A stretch of 58,006 nucleotides of DNA. It comes from Herbinix sp. (lineage in GTDB: Bacteria > Bacillota > Clostridia > Lachnospirales > Lachnospiraceae). Shown piece after piece: positions 49,214 to 57,191 of this stretch (positions within the stretch are counted from its first letter, which is position 1; each line of letters starts with the position of its first letter). The notes beneath the pieces are model-generated. The model saw only the letters and a program-made list of their open reading frames with translations, did no database searches and was not told the origin of the DNA. Where the stretch lies: positions 1-58,006 of the forward strand of contig JAQZBD010000018.1 of NCBI GenBank assembly GCA_029239235.1, given 5' to 3'. The translations under genes were made by a program, and so were the position numbers.

Positions 49214-50183
49214 AAAAAAGAAGGAAAGTGGTGAAGGCGGCGGCGGTGCTCCTGCCTGGATGGCTACGTTCGGTGATTTGATGAATCTTTTGCTATGCTT
49301 TTTTGTATTACTATTTTCCTTATCTACAGTAAGTGAGCAGAAGTTTGAAGATGTTTCCATATCAATGGCCAATTCCTTCGGTGTATTTGAGGGCGGCGGC
49401 AGTTCCATTGATGGAGAGGGCAAGCTGATTGCAACTGGTATTTCCCAATTGAACGAATTGGATATGCTATTTGATTCCATGGGAAGAGCATCACAGGGTG
49501 CAATTGAATCAGAAAGTACCTCAGGGGCAAGTCAAAATTCGGAGAACGATTCGTCGTCTAATCAAAACATGGATACTTCCTCCGGTTCCAAGGGTATTAT
49601 GAATACTCAGTCTGATGTGGAGGGAATACAAGATACTACAAAGGGTGCAGACTCATCCGCAGAAACTGAATCTATACAGAGTGCTCTATCGACATTACAG
49701 TCTGCAATGGAGCACGAGACCGAGAATATGTATGATAAGACCTCGAGTCTATCTGAGAAATATGAGTTAAAAAATTTTGTAGAATTAAGTATGGATTCTA
49801 ATTACCAATATGTACAGTTGACATTAAAAGGTTCTATTTTATTTGATTCCGGTAGTGCGGACATTAAGGAAGAAGCTTTTCCCATCTTTGAAAGTCTTGG
49901 GAAAATATTGGAAAGTTATCAGGGGCATTCGATTGAAATTACAGGACACACGGATAATGTGCCGATGACCAGCTCCAGCTATCCGGATAATAATTGGCTT
50001 TCCTCTGCAAGAGCATTGAATGCTGCTGAATATTTAATCAATAATTGCGGTATTGATCCGGATTATTTAAAATATTCCGGCAGAGGTGAATATGAACCGG
50101 TTGCCAGCAATTCAACAGCGGCAGGAAGAGCAAAGAATAGAAGAATTGAGATAAAGATATACAATAGGTATTATCATAATTAA
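49206..50183 (+). CDS. motB: flagellar motor stator protein MotB
   Basis: Anchors the stator to peptidoglycan. One transmembrane helix (about 25-42) starts with FGDLMNLLLCFF, whose aspartate is the ion site. A long Ser/Thr/Asp/Glu-rich linker (about 95-175) precedes the OmpA-like domain (about 200-325) with ITGHTDNVPM, LSSARALNAAEYL and GRAKNRRIEIKI. The start is uncertain: TTG 49206 gives MARKKKESG, the usual beginning, and overlaps motA by 8 bases; ATG 49185 or 49188 are alternatives. 325 residues. Whether it uses H+ or Na+ is not readable. Confidence 0.93.
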   Translation: MARKKKESGEGGGGAPAWMATFGDLMNLLLCFFVLLFSLSTVSEQKFEDVSISMANSFGVFEGGGSSIDGEGKLIATGISQLNELDMLFDSMGRASQGAIESESTSGASQNSENDSSSNQNMDTSSGSKGIMNTQSDVEGIQDTTKGADSSAETESIQSALSTLQSAMEHETENMYDKTSSLSEKYELKNFVELSMDSNYQYVQLTLKGSILFDSGSADIKEEAFPIFESLGKILESYQGHSIEITGHTDNVPMTSSSYPDNNWLSSARALNAAEYLINNCGIDPDYLKYSGRGEYEPVASNSTAAGRAKNRRIEIKIYNRYYHN

Positions 50184-50210
50184 TGATCCTATGATAAAGG
50201 GGGACATCAG

Positions 50211-50711
50211 ATGAAGAAGAATATTTTGACTATTATTATCATGGCAATTACGCTCATTAATACGGTTCTGTTAGCATTACTAATATTTGCTATCGTACCA
50301 ACCTCAAACAGGACAAATCAATTAGTGACAAAAGTAGCTTCGATTGTTGATTTAGAGTTAGAGGACACACAGGATAGTGAGGTTGCGGTATCCGATATTA
50401 TCACTCAAAAATTAGAGGATAAGCTCACTATAACATTAAACAGTAGTAGTGCAGATCCTCATTATGCCATTCTATTCTTATCTTTGTCAATGAATAGTAA
50501 GAATGAAGATTATGAGTTGTTAAGTGGTAAGATAACAGAGAATGAAGGTCCGATTTCGGAAATCGTAACTGAGGAATTTGGAAAATACACCATTGATAAT
50601 GTCCAGGAGCACAAGGAAGATATCCGTCAAGCGGTGCTAACCAGAGTTCAGGAGCTATTTCAATCAGACTTTATTATCAATGTATCTTTTGGAAATGTAG
50701 TGTATAATTAG
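50211..50711 (+). CDS. fliL: flagellar basal body-associated protein FliL
   Basis: Single-pass membrane protein that surrounds the stator. Transmembrane helix at about 5-28, then a stomatin-like domain with HYAILFLSLSMN and VLTRVQELFQSDFIINVSFGNVVYN. 166 residues. AAAGGGGG precedes ATG 50211. Weak conservation is usual; position between motB and fliM supports it. Confidence 0.88.
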   Translation: MKKNILTIIIMAITLINTVLLALLIFAIVPTSNRTNQLVTKVASIVDLELEDTQDSEVAVSDIITQKLEDKLTITLNSSSADPHYAILFLSLSMNSKNEDYELLSGKITENEGPISEIVTEEFGKYTIDNVQEHKEDIRQAVLTRVQELFQSDFIINVSFGNVVYN

Positions 50712-50834
50712 TCATAGAATCTCAGGCATGAATTTTGTAAGATTAAATAGGAATTTAATACTTGAACAAGAAAAATGATGATTTTATTCAGATTCTATGT
50801 TATCATGTTACTAGTATGACGGGAGGTAATGAGC

Positions 50835-51815
50835 ATGGGCGATGTCCTATCCCAAAGTGAGATAGATAATCTGCTTGCGGCGCTCTCAAGCGGTGAACTA
50901 GATGCGGATGAGTATAAACAGACGAGTGAAAAGCAGGTTAAGAATTATGATTTCGCCAGACCATCAAAGTTCTCCAAGGAACATTTACGTACGTTAAATA
51001 TAATTTTTGAACATTATGGAAGACTTTTATCCACGAATCTTCCTGCATATTTAAGAAAGAATGTTCAGGTTGAAGTGATAAACTCTGAAGCAGTGCAATA
51101 TTCTGAATTTACGAATGCCCTATCGAATCCGGTTTTATTAGGAATTGTTGATTTTTCCCCTTTGGAGGGAAATATTATCATCGAGTTAGCAGATAATTTA
51201 GGCTATGCAATTGTAGACCGAATGCTGGGAGGCGGAGGTTATCCGCTGGAAAAAGCAAGAGATTTTTCGGAAATCGAGTTATCGATTATGGAGCGTATTT
51301 TCAATATTTGTACGAATTTGTTGCGAGAACCCTGGGCAAATGTAATTCAGCTTCAGCCACGGCTGTTGCGGATTGAGACGAATTCTCAGTTTGCTCAAAT
51401 TATTTCACCAAGTGAGATGATTTCTATCGTAACAATGAATATTAAAATTGGCAATATTGAAGGAATGATGAATATCTGTCTTCCTTATGTATGTTTGGAA
51501 AAGGTAATTGATAAGCTGAATACGAAATATTGGTATTCCACGATGCAGCTTTCGGATGATAAGTCCTATCAGGATCTTATTGAATCAACAATTGCGAAAG
51601 CACGAATTCCAATCAAAGCGGTACTTGGCAAAAGCACAATATCCGTGAATGATTTCATGAACATGCAAAAGGGTGACATTATAAAATTAAATTCGAAAAC
51701 AGAAGATGAATTGGCCATCTATGTGGGCAACTTACATAAATTTACCGCACTCCCCGGTGCATCCTCGGGTTCCTACGCGGTAAAGATTTCATCTATCATC
51801 AGAGGAGAGGAGTAA
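50835..51815 (+). CDS. fliM: flagellar motor switch protein FliM
   Basis: C-ring protein. The N-terminal LSQSEIDNLLAALSSGE is the CheY-P binding segment. The CheC-like middle domain includes NFARPSKFSKEHLRTLN-like NYDFARP and DRMLGGGG, and the C-terminal SpoA domain ends the protein. ATG 50835 has GGGAGGT 7 bases ahead; ATG 50829 is too close. A dyad CATAGAATCT/AGATTCTATG (50713-50722, 50790-50799) spans the 123-base gap from fliL. 326 residues. Confidence 0.96.
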   Translation: MGDVLSQSEIDNLLAALSSGELDADEYKQTSEKQVKNYDFARPSKFSKEHLRTLNIIFEHYGRLLSTNLPAYLRKNVQVEVINSEAVQYSEFTNALSNPVLLGIVDFSPLEGNIIIELADNLGYAIVDRMLGGGGYPLEKARDFSEIELSIMERIFNICTNLLREPWANVIQLQPRLLRIETNSQFAQIISPSEMISIVTMNIKIGNIEGMMNICLPYVCLEKVIDKLNTKYWYSTMQLSDDKSYQDLIESTIAKARIPIKAVLGKSTISVNDFMNMQKGDIIKLNSKTEDELAIYVGNLHKFTALPGASSGSYAVKISSIIRGEE

Positions 51816-51821
51816 CAGGCT

Positions 51822-53033
51822 ATGGATGGAATGCTATCTCAAGAAGAGATTAATGCCCTGCTAAATGGCATGGGAGCAGATGATTCGGGATCCGGCAGTG
51901 TGAAAGAGCAGCTGACCGAAGCCGAGAAGGATGCAATTGGCGAGATATCAAATATTAGTATGGGAACGGCAGCAACAACACTGTTTTCCCTAGTAAACCA
52001 AAGAGTTAATATAACAACACCGGTTGTAGAATATGCAAGTTGGAAAGATGTTGTAAACAGCTATGATAAACCCTGTGTATTCATTCAAATTTATTATCAG
52101 GATGGATTAGATGGGAATAACATCTTGATTTTAAAAGAAAATGATGTTAAAATCATCACCGACTTAATGATGGGAGGGGATGGAACAAACATAGAAGGGG
52201 AACTTACGGATTTGCATTTGAGTGCAATCAGTGAGGCGATGAACCAAATGATGGGTTCTGCAGCAACCTCTATTTCCTCCATGCTGGAAAAGCGGGTGGA
52301 TATCAGTCCTCCGACTGCTGCTGTTATCGATCTTTATGAACATATGAATGGAGAGAATATTGCTGAATTCTTACAAGGAGAATTCGTTAGGGTATCGTTC
52401 CATATGGAAATTGGAGATTTGGTTGACAGTGTATTAATGCAGTTGTATCCCTTTGATTTTGCAAGAGATCTATACAAGCAATTTGTTCAGGCAACCTCGA
52501 TGGAGCCGGATGTTCCGACGAGACCGGCGGCTGCTGACAACACTGCTGCGAAGGCAGCACCACCACCGCCTCAAATGCAGATGCAACAACCTCAGATGCA
52601 GCAACCGCAAATGCAAATGCAGCAAATGCAGATGCAGCAGCCACAGTACAATCCGTATCAGCAGATGGTACCAGGACAGATGCCATATATGATGCCTCCG
52701 ATGCAACCAGTGCAACCAGTACAGGATGTCAATGTTGCTCCGGTACAATTTACATCCTTCTCTCCTATGATGGGAGGGGTGGTTCAGCCGGAAAATATTG
52801 ATTTATTAATGGATGTGCCCTTGGAGGTAACGGTTGAGCTTGGTAGAACCAGTAAGTCAATTAAGGAAATCTTGGATTTTACACCAGGTACAATTATTGA
52901 GTTAAACCGCTTAGCCGGTGAACCAATTGATGTACTGGTAAATGGTAAATTCGTAGCGAAGGGTGAAGTTGTTGTTATGGAAGAAGCCTTCGGTATCCGA
53001 GTAACCGAAATTATAAAGCAAAAAACAAGCTAA
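51822..53033 (+). CDS. fliY: flagellar motor switch phosphatase FliY (FliN-type)
   Basis: C-ring protein combining a CheY-P phosphatase and a FliN domain. N-terminal LSQEEINALLNGM binds CheY-P; the CheC-like domain (about 30-215) has two phosphatase helices, AIGEISNISMGTAAT and AISEAMNQMMGSAAT, each with the E...N pair. A linker (about 245-300) is made of QMQMQQPQ and Pro-rich units. The C-terminal SpoA/FliN domain (about 325-400) begins LLMDVPLEVTVELGRTSKSI. 403 residues. It starts 6 bases after fliM. Confidence 0.95.
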   Translation: MDGMLSQEEINALLNGMGADDSGSGSVKEQLTEAEKDAIGEISNISMGTAATTLFSLVNQRVNITTPVVEYASWKDVVNSYDKPCVFIQIYYQDGLDGNNILILKENDVKIITDLMMGGDGTNIEGELTDLHLSAISEAMNQMMGSAATSISSMLEKRVDISPPTAAVIDLYEHMNGENIAEFLQGEFVRVSFHMEIGDLVDSVLMQLYPFDFARDLYKQFVQATSMEPDVPTRPAAADNTAAKAAPPPPQMQMQQPQMQQPQMQMQQMQMQQPQYNPYQQMVPGQMPYMMPPMQPVQPVQDVNVAPVQFTSFSPMMGGVVQPENIDLLMDVPLEVTVELGRTSKSIKEILDFTPGTIIELNRLAGEPIDVLVNGKFVAKGEVVVMEEAFGIRVTEIIKQKTS

Positions 53034-53073
53034 GATTAGAAATCATAAACTCAAGAAGATGGGAGAAATTAGT

Positions 53074-53436
53074 ATGGCGAAAAGTATATTGATATGCGAT
53101 GATGCAGCATTTATGAGAATGATGATCAAGGACATTTTAACAAAAAATGGCTATAATATCGCAGGTGAGGCAGAGAATGGGTTGAAGGCAGTGGACAAGT
53201 ATCAGGAGACAAAACCGGATCTTGTTATGATGGATATTACAATGCCGGAGATGGATGGAATTCAAGCACTGAAGAAGATTAAAGCAGTAGATCCAAGTGC
53301 GAACATTATTATGTGTTCTGCTATGGGACAGCAGGCAATGGTTATTGAATCGATTCAATCAGGAGCAAAGGACTTTATTGTAAAGCCTTTTCAGGCAGAT
53401 AGAGTATTGGAAGCAGTTAAGAAAGCAGTAGGTTAA
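53074..53436 (+). CDS. cheY: chemotaxis response regulator CheY
   Basis: Single receiver domain that binds FliM/FliY when phosphorylated by CheA. Acidic pair D9 and D10, phosphorylation site D54, switch S82 and conserved K104 in VKPF are all present. 120 residues, with no output domain. ATG 53074 has GGGAG about 8 bases ahead. The order fliY-cheY-fliO(fliZ)-fliP is that of B. subtilis. CheA and receptors are outside the window. Confidence 0.96.
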   Translation: MAKSILICDDAAFMRMMIKDILTKNGYNIAGEAENGLKAVDKYQETKPDLVMMDITMPEMDGIQALKKIKAVDPSANIIMCSAMGQQAMVIESIQSGAKDFIVKPFQADRVLEAVKKAVG

Positions 53437-53442
53437 TGAATA

Positions 53443-53910
53443 ATGCAACATAAAACTATTGTCATTTTAGATAGTATTTTATCACAGCTGAAAACAACGC
53501 CAACACCAGCTGCGGAGGACGCACAGAGCAACGTGGCTGCAGGAGTATCAGGTTCAGTGTCTACAGTGGATAGTTTTATTCAAATGTTGGGTTTGGTCGT
53601 CTTGCTTATCGTTATACTAATTGCAGCTTACTATACCACCAAATTTATTGGTGGTATGAGGCAAGGACAACTAAAGCACAGCAATTTCCAGGTGATTGAT
53701 GCTTATCGTATCAGTCCGAATAAAGTGATTGAAATCGTCAAAATTGCAAACAAGTATGTGGTAATTGCAATCGGAAAGGATTCAATCAACTATATTACGG
53801 AGCTAGATGAGGCGGAGGTATTGATAAAGACAGAGCCGGGAAAAGAGTTACAATCCTTCACACAGACACTTGATCGGTTGAGAAAAGGACATAATCCTAG
53901 TAATAAGTAA
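53443..53910 (+). CDS. fliO: flagellar biosynthesis protein FliO (FliZ)
   Basis: Membrane protein that helps stabilise FliP during export-gate assembly. One transmembrane helix at about 47-70 (LGLVVLLIVILIAAYYTTKFIG), then the FliO cytoplasmic domain with FQVIDAYRISPNKVIEIVKIANKYVVIAIGKD. No signal peptide is seen. The start ATG 53443 lies 6 bases after cheY and has no clear ribosome site, suggesting coupled translation. 155 residues. Confidence 0.88.
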   Translation: MQHKTIVILDSILSQLKTTPTPAAEDAQSNVAAGVSGSVSTVDSFIQMLGLVVLLIVILIAAYYTTKFIGGMRQGQLKHSNFQVIDAYRISPNKVIEIVKIANKYVVIAIGKDSINYITELDEAEVLIKTEPGKELQSFTQTLDRLRKGHNPSNK

Positions 53911-53922
53911 AGGTTGGTATTC

Positions 53923-54771
53923 ATGAACACAAATGTGAAAAAACTTTTTAGTAGAAAGCCGGCAGTAATTGTAATACTTCTAGTGATTTGCTTTTTAGCG
54001 ATGTTTAAAGGTAGTACAGCTTATGCAACGACTGTGAAGGATACGGTAACGAATTCTACGAATGACGATGGTAATAATGTTTCGGGAGCTTTGGGACCGC
54101 TTGAATTTACATTAAATACGGATGAGGATGCAAATTCTTTGTCTTCCTCACTGCAGATGTTAATGGTTCTAACGGTAATTAGTCTGGCTCCATCCATTTT
54201 AATCATGGTAACGTCCTTTACCAGGATTGTCATTGTTCTGCATTTTGTCAGATCTGCGCTAGGATTGCAGACGACACCTCCAAACCAAATTATCATTGGT
54301 TTATCCCTGTTTTTGACTTTTTTCATTATGTCACCAATATTTACTCAGGTGAATAATGATGCGATACAACCTCTTTCCAAGGGGACAATTACGCAGGAAG
54401 AGGCATGGGATGCGGGGATTGCACCAATCAGAACCTTTATGCTGGAGCAGGTTAGAACAAAGGATTTAAGGTTGTTTATAGATATAGCAAAGATTGACAC
54501 AAGTAATATGGAATCCTTAAATGAAATTCCCATTACAGTTGTTATACCTGCTTTTATTATAAGCGAGTTGCAAAAAGCTTTTATTATTGGGTTTTTGATA
54601 TATATCCCGTTTATCGTCATAGACATGGTAGTTGCCTCCACACTGATGTCCATGGGTATGATGATGCTGCCACCGACTACAATATCTACACCGTTTAAAA
54701 TATTATTATTTATTATGGCGGACGGTTGGAACCTGGTGATTGGTGAGCTGGTTCAAACATTCTACAAATGA
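53923..54771 (+). CDS. fliP: flagellar export gate protein FliP
   Basis: Core of the export gate with FliQ and FliR. A signal peptide (about 1-36, ending AYA) is followed by four helices. Motifs: SFTRIVIVLHFVRSALGLQTTPPNQIIIGLSLFLTFFIM and IPAFIISELQKAF, and GMMMLPPTTISTPFKILLFI, the two FliP signatures. ATG 53923 has AAAGG about 9 bases ahead; TTG 53914 is less likely. 282 residues. Confidence 0.96.
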   Translation: MNTNVKKLFSRKPAVIVILLVICFLAMFKGSTAYATTVKDTVTNSTNDDGNNVSGALGPLEFTLNTDEDANSLSSSLQMLMVLTVISLAPSILIMVTSFTRIVIVLHFVRSALGLQTTPPNQIIIGLSLFLTFFIMSPIFTQVNNDAIQPLSKGTITQEEAWDAGIAPIRTFMLEQVRTKDLRLFIDIAKIDTSNMESLNEIPITVVIPAFIISELQKAFIIGFLIYIPFIVIDMVVASTLMSMGMMMLPPTTISTPFKILLFIMADGWNLVIGELVQTFYK

Positions 54772-54774
54772 TGA

Positions 54775-54872
54775 ATTACATATGTAATCAATTGAGTAAT
54801 ATTTGGCAGTTAGAAGGTTGAATAACTGTTTCAGCCTTTTAAACGAGGCCTATTCATTGTTTGAGTAGGTCA
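54775..54872 (+). other. three dyads between fliP and fliQ
   Basis: ATTACATATGTAAT (54775-54788) is a perfect 14-bp palindrome. AAGGTTGAA/TTCAGCCTT (54814-54822, 54830-54838) makes a 9-bp stem followed by TTT. GGCCTATTCA/TGAGTAGGTC (about 54847-54872) makes a 10-bp stem with two G-U pairs. This is the largest gap in this tightly packed part of the operon (130 bases), and its role is unknown. Confidence 0.45.
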
Positions 54873-54901
54873 TAAAAATAGTGAAAGGCACAGGTGTAAT
54901 T

Positions 54902-55177
54902 ATGAATGAACTTATTGTAATCGATATTGTCAGACAAGCACTTTATATTGTTCTGAAGACATCTGCTCCGATGTTGCTTATTTCACTGGTGGTGGGTTTA
55001 ATTATCAGTATATTACAAACAGTTACTTCAATCCAAGAACAGACCCTCACATTTGTTCCAAAATTGATTGCAATCTTTCTTATACTTATGCTATGTGGAA
55101 GTTGGATCTTAAATGAGTTAAGGGGCTATATCGTGGAGTTGTTCTCTAACTTCAGCTATTACGTTAATAATATATGA
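54902..55177 (+). CDS. fliQ: flagellar export gate protein FliQ
   Basis: Small gate subunit with two helices. MNELIVIDIVRQALYIVLKTSAPMLLISLVVGLIISILQTVTSIQEQTLTFVPKL is a textbook FliQ. ATG 54902 has AGGTG ahead and gives 91 residues; GTG 54881 would add seven unneeded residues. Its TGA overlaps the fliR ATG (ATGA). Confidence 0.96.
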   Translation: MNELIVIDIVRQALYIVLKTSAPMLLISLVVGLIISILQTVTSIQEQTLTFVPKLIAIFLILMLCGSWILNELRGYIVELFSNFSYYVNNI

Positions 55178-55941
55178 CGCTAACATTAGAAAATTTTGAG
55201 GCATTTTTATTGATACTGGTAAGGATTACCGGATTTGTATTTACGGCTCCTTTTTTTTCGTTAAGAAATGTACCGAATCGGGTTAAAGTGGGTTTATCTA
55301 TTTTTATGGCGGCTATTCTGTTTTATACCGTACCCTTTACATCACCGGACTATGTGAGTGTAATCGATTATTCTATCATTATTATTAAGGAAGCCCTTGC
55401 AGGAGCAATTATGGGCTTTTTTGCAAATATAGCCTATCAAGTTCTTTCTTTTGCCGGGCAAATGATAGATACAGAGATTGGGTTTTCCATGATTAATGAA
55501 ATTGATCCAACCTCCCAGGTTCAGACAACCATCACAGCAAATCTGTATGGATATATGGTGCTTTTGATTATGCTAATAACAAATTTACACCATTATTTTA
55601 TCAGAGCTATCATAGATTCCTTTCAAATTATTCAATTAGGTGAGGTAATTATTGATTCCAATATCTATTTGTTGATGGTGAAGTTTATAACAGATTATTT
55701 TATAATTGGCTTTCGTATTGTTCTACCAATATTTGCAGCTATTTTAGTTGTTAATACGGTATTAGCTATCTTAGCTAAAATTGCCCCACAGATGAATATG
55801 TTCGTCATTGGTATGCAATTAAAAATAGCAGTAGGTCTATTTGTTATGATTTTGATTATTGATATGGTTCCTTCTGTTGCGGACTTTATATTTAATGAGA
55901 TGGTTACATTGCTGAAATCGTCCATGGAGCTTTTGCATTAA
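55174..55941 (+). CDS. fliR: flagellar export gate protein FliR
   Basis: Gate subunit with about six helices. Motifs: LILVRITGFVFTAPFFSLRNVPNRVKVGLS at the N-terminus and GQMIDTEIGFSMINEIDPTSQVQ near 100, both typical. 255 residues. It overlaps fliQ by 4 bases, implying translational coupling. Confidence 0.95.
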   Translation: MTLTLENFEAFLLILVRITGFVFTAPFFSLRNVPNRVKVGLSIFMAAILFYTVPFTSPDYVSVIDYSIIIIKEALAGAIMGFFANIAYQVLSFAGQMIDTEIGFSMINEIDPTSQVQTTITANLYGYMVLLIMLITNLHHYFIRAIIDSFQIIQLGEVIIDSNIYLLMVKFITDYFIIGFRIVLPIFAAILVVNTVLAILAKIAPQMNMFVIGMQLKIAVGLFVMILIIDMVPSVADFIFNEMVTLLKSSMELLH

Positions 55942-56007
55942 GGATTGAAAACGATTGATGATGATTAGATATGCAAGGAGAATATAGAAAGCAGGGAAGA
56001 ACAACAT

Positions 56008-57138
56008 ATGATACAGGTGAAAGACATTCAGTATGCGCACCTTAGGCTCCCCTATAACCTTCAGTACTTTGCGGATGGGCCGGATAAAACGGAAGAGCCT
56101 ACTGCGAAAAAGCTATCAGACGCCCGTATGGAAGGGCAGGTTGCTAGAAGTAATGAATTGACGTCCGCGTCGGGACTAGCAGTATTATTTATTTCATTAA
56201 AATTATTTTCCGGTTATATCGGAAATCAATTCATGGAAACATATGTGAAAGGGTTTCAAAATATTGATAAATATACAGGGGAAGAATTCTCGATTGCAAT
56301 TATCAGTGCCTTATTGAGGGATGCATTTCTGGACATATTAATGATTTGCCTTCCGATCTTTGTGTTTGCGGTCGCTGTCGCTTTTGTAGTGGTTTTATTT
56401 CAGGTAAAATGGAAAATCTCGTTAAAGACAATGGCGCCAAAGTTTAGTAAAATAAATCCTTTTACAGGATTTAAAAAGATATTTTCAAAGGATAAAGTCG
56501 TTGAAATAGTCATAGAGGTCATGAAGATTATCGTAATTTCACTTATCGCTTATAATACCTTAAAGGATGAGTGGGAGATGCTGTTTCAGTTATATGATAT
56601 GAAACTGGAGCAGGCTATTTTATTAGTTGGAAATCTTGTCATCAACCTTGGACTGCAAATAAGTCTTATATTTTTAGTTATCGGGGTTGGAGATTTAATA
56701 TATCAAAAGCTTAAATTTAAAAAAGATATGAGGATGTCAAAGCAGGAAGTAAAAGATGAGTTTAAAAACAGTGACGGTGATCCTCAGATTAAAGGTAAAA
56801 TTAAGCAAAGGATGCGAGAAGCATCCATGCGTCGTATGATGCAGAATCTACCAAAAGCAGATGTTGTTATCACCAATCCGACTCATCTTGCGGCTGCGAT
56901 TCAATATGATAAAGAATCAAGCTCTGCGCCGGTATTGCTTGCGAAGGGTGCGGATCATCTTGCAGAGAAGATGAAAGAGATTGCAAGAGAAAATCAGATC
57001 GAGATAGTGGAAAATAAACCGCTGGCAAGAATGTTATATTATAATGTAGAGATCGGTGAGGAAATTCCCTCAGAGCTTTATCAAATGACAGCGGAAGTAT
57101 TAGCTTATGTATATGGTCTAAAAAACCAAGCGGTTTAG
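56008..57138 (+). CDS. flhB: flagellar export switch protein FlhB
   Basis: Membrane protein that switches export specificity. The N-terminus LQYFADGPDKTEEPTAKKLSDARMEGQVARSNEL precedes four helices; the cytoplasmic domain has the self-cleavage motif NPTH (N290-P291), followed by LARMLYYNVEIGEEIPSELYQMTAEVLAYVY. 376 residues. GGGAAGAA precedes ATG 56008. Confidence 0.97.
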   Translation: MIQVKDIQYAHLRLPYNLQYFADGPDKTEEPTAKKLSDARMEGQVARSNELTSASGLAVLFISLKLFSGYIGNQFMETYVKGFQNIDKYTGEEFSIAIISALLRDAFLDILMICLPIFVFAVAVAFVVVLFQVKWKISLKTMAPKFSKINPFTGFKKIFSKDKVVEIVIEVMKIIVISLIAYNTLKDEWEMLFQLYDMKLEQAILLVGNLVINLGLQISLIFLVIGVGDLIYQKLKFKKDMRMSKQEVKDEFKNSDGDPQIKGKIKQRMREASMRRMMQNLPKADVVITNPTHLAAAIQYDKESSSAPVLLAKGADHLAEKMKEIARENQIEIVENKPLARMLYYNVEIGEEIPSELYQMTAEVLAYVYGLKNQAV

Positions 57139-57191
57139 CATTTCATTAGTTGATTGATCGAAATAAATGTGGCTTGTCAGGAGGAATTGAT

